From: UBA1162 sp049513695
Lineage (GTDB): Bacteria > Chloroflexota > Dehalococcoidia > GIF9 > UBA5629
NCBI GenBank assembly: GCA_049513695.1
Contig: JBEKVW010000046.1
Location: 1 to 17,751, forward strand
Direction of reading: 5' to 3'
DNA: 17,751 nt
Shown here piece after piece: positions 13,705 to 17,751 of this stretch (positions are counted from its first letter, which is position 1; each line of letters starts with the position of its first letter). Under the pieces are notes generated by a model. That model was not told the DNA's origin. It ran no database searches and saw nothing but the letters and a program-made list of their open reading frames with translations. A program made the translations under genes and the position numbers.

Positions 13705-14139
13705 TTAAATCGAGGAGGCGTATTTTTCAATAGCTAATTCCTTTTGAGAAGGGCAACTCTTTGGACTAGAATGTAAGTACATAAATGACTGTGGGGGCAC
13801 AGATAGCATCAATTCGTTTAAGAAAAGAGGAGTCTGATATTTCCGTGTTTTCCTAATACCAATGGCGTATCCCTTCGGATGATTAACAAAATATTCCATA
13901 AACCTTGTCTTGGATATACCCGCATGGTTACCTGTTTGTGCCCAAAGTTGTTCTGGTTTTTCGTATAATATTTCTCCAATTTCGAACTCACCAATTACGC
14001 GTCTAATTGGATTAGATGCGTAAACAATAGCTATCTCTACATCTCTTCGCTTGAAGATAATACGTCGATATTCATATTTTTTTGACCCGGCGAATATTCT
14101 CGACGCAAATTCAGGTTTTATCGACAACAATACTTTCAT
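13705..14139 (-). CDS. ASCH-domain (PUA-like) protein
   Basis: 144 residues. The N-terminal two-thirds is an ASCH domain: LLSIKPEFASRIFAGSKKYE followed by YRRIIFKRRDVEIAIVYASN and then VIGEFEIGEIL. The 'SIKPe.a..I..G.K.yE.Rr' start is the ligand- or RNA-facing signature of this PUA-related fold. ASCH proteins are thought to bind RNA or modified nucleosides, and some hydrolyse N4-acetylcytidine; the exact role here is unknown. The ATG lies 28 bases inside the upstream fusion gene (29-base overlap in another frame), with AGG ahead of it, so translation is probably coupled. The C-terminal 30 residues (PPQSFMYLHSSPKSCPSQKE) recur in relatives associated with the same kind of fusion, as far as I recall. 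Confidence 0.82.
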   Translation of the reverse strand: MKVLLSIKPEFASRIFAGSKKYEYRRIIFKRRDVEIAIVYASNPIRRVIGEFEIGEILYEKPEQLWAQTGNHAGISKTRFMEYFVNHPKGYAIGIRKTRKYQTPLFLNELMLSVPPQSFMYLHSSPKSCPSQKELAIEKYASSI

Positions 14140-15628
14140 TAGCCTGGCACTCCCTTAATATATCCTTGAAATTCTTCACACTGATGGGGGTAAAGCCTCT
14201 TGGTGCATCATTCACACTGTGTATGACGTTTATTTCAATTAGCCTGTGCAGATTTATACGCTTTGGGAAGGAGTAAACATATAGAAAATTCAAAATAAAT
14301 GGCTTACTTGTCTTTCGGAGTCTCCAGTGATGTGCCAATTGCTCATCAGTGAACACACTTCTTTGTCTGCATAAACGAATAAAATCTGTTTCAGTAGGTA
14401 TGTTATCAATGATACCCTCAGCCAGTCCTATAGTTGTTACTACACTCCAGTGATAACCGCCGGTACGATAAAATACAATTATATCTCCCTGTTGGATGTT
14501 CCTCTCAATGGATCGTGAAATATAGACTTTACTTATCGCATTTCGGTGGGGTTCATTTTCGATAAAATCCATGGGTGATTCCGTCCGCAAAATTGAGTCA
14601 GGGAAAAGCTCTGTATGGTATTCGGGATAAATAGGCACTATAAAAATTCGTCCTGCTGTTGAAAAGAAAGGATATGTTAGCTTCGGAGTCGAACGATTAG
14701 CTATTCTTTCACAAGAACGAACGTAGACAAGCTCGTTTCCTTGTGCACTTTTCTTAAAGCCATGAAGATAAAATCCATACTCTTCCAAGAGGTTAATAAG
14801 ACGTTGTTGCTCAATGCGTTTATCAAAAATTGTTACGTATACTTCATCAACTGCGAGGCGAAGGACATTATCAAAAACGATCTTGAGGAATCTTTCGCCC
14901 AGACGGAAACCATTGAGCGTCACTTTGAAACTACCGATTTTCAAGCGTTTTTTTTGTGGGAGTGGCGGAATTATATCCGAGTAATCTTCATTTTTGCCTT
15001 CGACCTTTAAATAGAGCAAAGCTATTGGTTTTCGGTTGGAGAGACAGACATAAACTGTTTCGTCTGCCTTCTTGTTAAACCATTTTTCATAGCCAGGATA
15101 GTCTTCCTTAAATGATGTAAAGAATTCATCCGAAAGACTAAGATGGCCGAATAGGGACTTTTGTACCGAAAGTACCTTATAATCAGCCAGTTCAGGGTTT
15201 TCAGTAGTAACTTTTTCTAGGAACGCGTCTATCGTGAAAACTCGGTCTGCGATGCCTAGCAATGACGCTTTACTGAGAAGTTGTCTGTCTTCAGTGATTA
15301 ATGCATCAACTCTTCCACAGTACAATTCATTGATAATTATGGTGTCATTTAGGTCATTTTGGTTCTTATCCATGGGCTCCATAATCCTACGTACTGACTC
15401 GGACATAGGAGCTTTAGTTTTAAGAATGTTATAGTTTCCTAGTTTGATTTCGAAAGATTTACGAACTTTAGGATCCTGGTGCTTCTCAATCTCTTCAACG
15501 GTAAGGGAATGAATACACTTGGTATGCTGGAGATTATCGAGCCATCTAAATAGTATGCCAATTTCTTCATTGACGACAGTGGAGGCTTCCCTATGAATAA
15601 CAATGTTAGTGTCTAGCAGAATCTTCAC
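14111..15628 (-). CDS. PIN nuclease-GNAT acetyltransferase-EVE/PUA-like triple fusion
   Basis: 505 residues with three recognisable parts. Residues 1-140 are a PIN ribonuclease with acidic residues Asp6 (LLDTNIVIH), Glu45/Glu46, Asp95 (LNDTIIINEL) and Asp114 (ITEDRQLL). Residues about 150-305 look like a GNAT acyltransferase: RLKIGSFKVTLNGFRLGERF, then the GNAT-like end DEVYVTIFDK...LLEEYGFYLHGF. The acetyl-CoA loop is not the perfect RxxGxG form. Residues about 320-480 resemble an EVE/PUA-like fold (NIQQGDIIVFYRTGGYHWSV, TTIGLAEGI), which can read modified bases or RNA. The start is GTG at 15628, 25 bases after the ftsK stop. It overlaps the ASCH gene by 29 bases and heads a three-gene operon. 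The combination of RNA cleavage, acylation and modified-base reading in one chain suggests an RNA-directed toxin or defence effector; this is inference. Confidence 0.8.
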   Translation of the reverse strand: MKILLDTNIVIHREASTVVNEEIGILFRWLDNLQHTKCIHSLTVEEIEKHQDPKVRKSFEIKLGNYNILKTKAPMSESVRRIMEPMDKNQNDLNDTIIINELYCGRVDALITEDRQLLSKASLLGIADRVFTIDAFLEKVTTENPELADYKVLSVQKSLFGHLSLSDEFFTSFKEDYPGYEKWFNKKADETVYVCLSNRKPIALLYLKVEGKNEDYSDIIPPLPQKKRLKIGSFKVTLNGFRLGERFLKIVFDNVLRLAVDEVYVTIFDKRIEQQRLINLLEEYGFYLHGFKKSAQGNELVYVRSCERIANRSTPKLTYPFFSTAGRIFIVPIYPEYHTELFPDSILRTESPMDFIENEPHRNAISKVYISRSIERNIQQGDIIVFYRTGGYHWSVVTTIGLAEGIIDNIPTETDFIRLCRQRSVFTDEQLAHHWRLRKTSKPFILNFLYVYSFPKRINLHRLIEINVIHSVNDAPRGFTPISVKNFKDILRECQANESIVVDKT

Positions 15629-15653
15629 AGGTTATTCCGTATACTTTTCTTCA

Positions 15654-17751
15654 TTAGATAGTATGGTTCTCCCTCTCTTTATCCTTCCCATACCCCTCCT
15701 CTTTCAGCTTGTCCATGAGACGCGCTGCGCGGGGGAAGCCGATCTGGAGTTTACGCTGTAAGAATGAGGCGGATATCTCTTTAGATTCAAGTGCAAGCTG
15801 GCGGGCGGCGTCCAATAATTCATCGTCCATGGGTTTCCTGCCCTCGGGACCGGACTGGGCCATATCCTCGAACCTCACCGGCTGCGCTTCCTGGCGGCGC
15901 TGAGCGGACCAGAAGGTGACCAGCCTCTCGATCTCGGGATCGCCGACCATCGTGCCCTGCAAACGCTTGGGCTTGGAGACGTCCTGCGGCATATAGAGCA
16001 TATCGCCCCTTCCCAGAAGCTTCTCTGCCCCTGCGGAATCGATAATGGTGCGCGAGTCCACCTGCGAGATCAAGGCGAACGTGATGCGCGTGGGGAAGTT
16101 GGCCTTGATCAAACCGGTGACCACATCCACCGAAGGCCTCTGCGTGGCAACGATCAAATGTATGCCCGTGGCGCGGGCAAGCTGGGCCAGGCGGCATAAA
16201 CCGTGCTCGACCTCGTCGAAGGCGGCCATCATGAGGTCGGCCAACTCGTCTATGATGACGATGATGTAGGCCATATGCTCCGAAAGCGTACGGTTCTTGT
16301 TGTAGTCCTCGATATTGCGTGTCTTTGTGGCCGAGAAGCGCTTGTACCGGCTGTCCATCTCGGCATTGAGCCAGCGCAGGGCCAGGATGGCCTTATCGGT
16401 ATCCACCACCACCGGAGCTACAAGGTGCGGGATGCTGTTGTAATTGACCAGCTCGACGCGCTTGGGGTCCACCATGATGAAACGCACTGCATCGGGCGTG
16501 TTATTCATCATCAGACAGCAGATAATGGAGTTGAGGCAGACGCTCTTGCCGCTGCCCGTGGCGCCTGCGATAAGCAAATGGGGCATTTTGGTCAGGTCGG
16601 CTACTACCGTCTCACCGCCTGCACCCTTGCCCAGGGCAATGGCCAGCGGCGATTTGGCCAGCATCTTCTGGAAGGCGGTGCTCTCCATCACCGCGCGCAG
16701 GCCCACAGATCCGAACGTGGTATTGGGCACCTCGATGCCGACCACCGACTTGCCGGGCACCGGGGCTTCGATCCTGATGCCGGGAGCAGCCAGGGCCAGC
16801 GCCAGATCGTTGGAAAGCGAGTTGATGCGCTCCACCTTGACCCGCATGCGGCCGACCTCCTCCTGCCTGACCGTTACATTGCCGTCCCGGTCCTTCTCCC
16901 TCACTTCCTTGTACTTGCGGTCCCAGCCAGGCTCCACACCGAACTGCGTGACCGTGGGGCCGCGGTTGACCTCCACCACTTTGGCTTCCACACCGTAGCT
17001 GATCAAGGCCTCCTCGAGCACTTCCTTGCGCTTCTCTATCTCGGCATCGCTGATGACCGCCTCGGCGACCTTGTCCAGGATGCTTATATTGGGCAAAGAC
17101 CATCCGCCCACCGTTATCTTCGACCTCAGCCTGTCCATGGTATCGGCAGGAGATATGGGTTCGGCCTGCTCTATGGCAACGGGCGTCTCCACCGGAGGAT
17201 CGGCCGGCATCGGTTCCGCTGCAGGCTTCTTCTCAAGGGACTCCTTAATAACATATATGATCTCACCTGCGAAACCGGCTATGCCCTTGAAAGCACGCTT
17301 GACCACGCTCCACGACCACTCGGGGGAAATCAGAATGATGCCCAATACGATCAGGCCGGCCAGTATGAAGCCTCCTGCTACAGGCGAAGGGGTAATGATG
17401 GCCTGACCCACATAGCCGCCGAGTGTAACCTCAGATACGACAAAAGTGTTGGACGGACGGAAGAAGGCCAGCAAGCCCCATAATGCAGCCACGAAGCTGG
17501 CAGTGCCCAGCCAGTAGTTCCAGTGGCGGACGAAGGACGCAGGCCAGCCGAGTACGATGAACAGGCTCAGGAAGGCCAGTGCAGCAAAGGCCACACCCAG
17601 CCCCATCAGTCTGAATAGCGCCAGCCAGGCTCCGTAAAGCGCCGCGTTAATATCCTGGCCCAGTCTGTCGAACCAGGCCGATATTTGAGGCCAGAAGATT
17701 ATGCAAAGGCAGAGGAAGATGACGAATAAGAAGGCCAGAATGACGGGAGCT
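15654..17751 (-). CDS. ftsK: FtsK/SpoIIIE DNA translocase, 5' end cut by window edge
   Basis: The frame has no stop up to the right edge. The ATG at 17606 is only an internal Met: 48 further codons upstream include another hydrophobic helix (PVILAFLFVIFLCLCIIF), so the gene continues beyond the window and about 698 residues are visible. Counting from Met at 17606, membrane helices lie at about 5-20, 32-50 and 78-93. After a Pro/Glu linker comes the FtsK alpha/beta motor: FGVEPGWDRKYKEV near 222-235, Walker A GATGSGKS at 348-355, PKRVEL near 381 and Walker B IIVIIDELADL near 448-458. The C-terminal winged-helix gamma domain (ISASFLQRKLQIGFPRAARL) that reads KOPS-type sites is complete. It pumps DNA at the septum during chromosome segregation. 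G+C-rich composition (16021-16080 has 35 of 60) contrasts sharply with the operon that follows. Confidence 0.95.
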   Translation of the reverse strand, partial: APVILAFLFVIFLCLCIIFWPQISAWFDRLGQDINAALYGAWLALFRLMGLGVAFAALAFLSLFIVLGWPASFVRHWNYWLGTASFVAALWGLLAFFRPSNTFVVSEVTLGGYVGQAIITPSPVAGGFILAGLIVLGIILISPEWSWSVVKRAFKGIAGFAGEIIYVIKESLEKKPAAEPMPADPPVETPVAIEQAEPISPADTMDRLRSKITVGGWSLPNISILDKVAEAVISDAEIEKRKEVLEEALISYGVEAKVVEVNRGPTVTQFGVEPGWDRKYKEVREKDRDGNVTVRQEEVGRMRVKVERINSLSNDLALALAAPGIRIEAPVPGKSVVGIEVPNTTFGSVGLRAVMESTAFQKMLAKSPLAIALGKGAGGETVVADLTKMPHLLIAGATGSGKSVCLNSIICCLMMNNTPDAVRFIMVDPKRVELVNYNSIPHLVAPVVVDTDKAILALRWLNAEMDSRYKRFSATKTRNIEDYNKNRTLSEHMAYIIVIIDELADLMMAAFDEVEHGLCRLAQLARATGIHLIVATQRPSVDVVTGLIKANFPTRITFALISQVDSRTIIDSAGAEKLLGRGDMLYMPQDVSKPKRLQGTMVGDPEIERLVTFWSAQRRQEAQPVRFEDMAQSGPEGRKPMDDELLDAARQLALESKEISASFLQRKLQIGFPRAARLMDKLKEEGYGKDKERENHTI

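Noticed and set aside
16203..17483. A 426-residue plus-strand open frame opposite ftsK
   Set aside because: It is rich in His, Arg, Gly and Leu with no recognisable domain and lies entirely antisense to a strongly conserved ftsK; long antisense frames are expected over G+C-rich genes.
17604..17606. ATG at 17606 as the start of ftsK
   Set aside because: The frame stays open for 48 more codons to the edge and encodes a further membrane helix, as expected for the FtsK N-terminal domain.

Overview
The window looks like a piece of a bacterial chromosome of moderate to fairly high G+C, probably from an uncultured anaerobe. The mix of acyl-CoA enzymes, an SCP2-like lipid carrier, a single-chain acyl-CoA carboxylase, short palindromic intergenic repeats, ywbE and a small DUF3820-type protein would suit a Chloroflexota/Dehalococcoidia-like genome. 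That taxonomic guess is weak and rests on general resemblance only. The ribosome sites AGGAGG and GGAGGAG and the TTGACA/TATAAT-type promoters are ordinary bacterial signals.

Positions 1-6810 form an acyl-CoA block. On the minus strand lie a 5' part of an SCP2 sterol/acyl-CoA carrier (running off the left edge) and an enoyl-CoA hydratase/isomerase-family protein. Divergent from them is a CoA-binding, NDP-forming acyl-CoA synthetase subunit that lacks the ATP-grasp part. Convergent with that is an 1100-residue biotin carboxylase-BCCP-carboxyltransferase fusion. A TetR regulator is divergent from the carboxylase, and a perfect 9+9 palindrome carrying back-to-back TATAAT hexamers lies between the two. 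The likely logic is TetR control of acyl-CoA activation, carboxylation and beta-oxidation steps.

Positions 6811-7256 are gene-free and packed with dispersed-type palindromic repeats. Next come an apparently orphan beta-class DNA methyltransferase, a convergent lipoprotein-like fusion of a trypsin-like protease with a thioredoxin-fold domain, a four-helix membrane protein, and an AbrB/PIN toxin-antitoxin pair with an operator-like palindrome.

Positions 11071-11723 hold three small genes (DUF3820-like, ywbE and an unrecognised 60-residue protein). From about 11.7 to 15.65 kb the DNA becomes clearly more A+T rich. This part carries an HNH-type nuclease and, converging on it, a tight three-gene minus-strand operon: a PIN nuclease-GNAT-EVE/PUA-like fusion, an ASCH protein overlapping it by 29 bases, and a C-terminally membrane-anchored protein of unknown family. 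It sits directly downstream of a G+C-rich ftsK, whose 5' end runs off the right edge. I regard this A+T-rich segment as a small accessory, possibly defence or RNA-stress, island, and its operon as the best candidate for an undescribed system.
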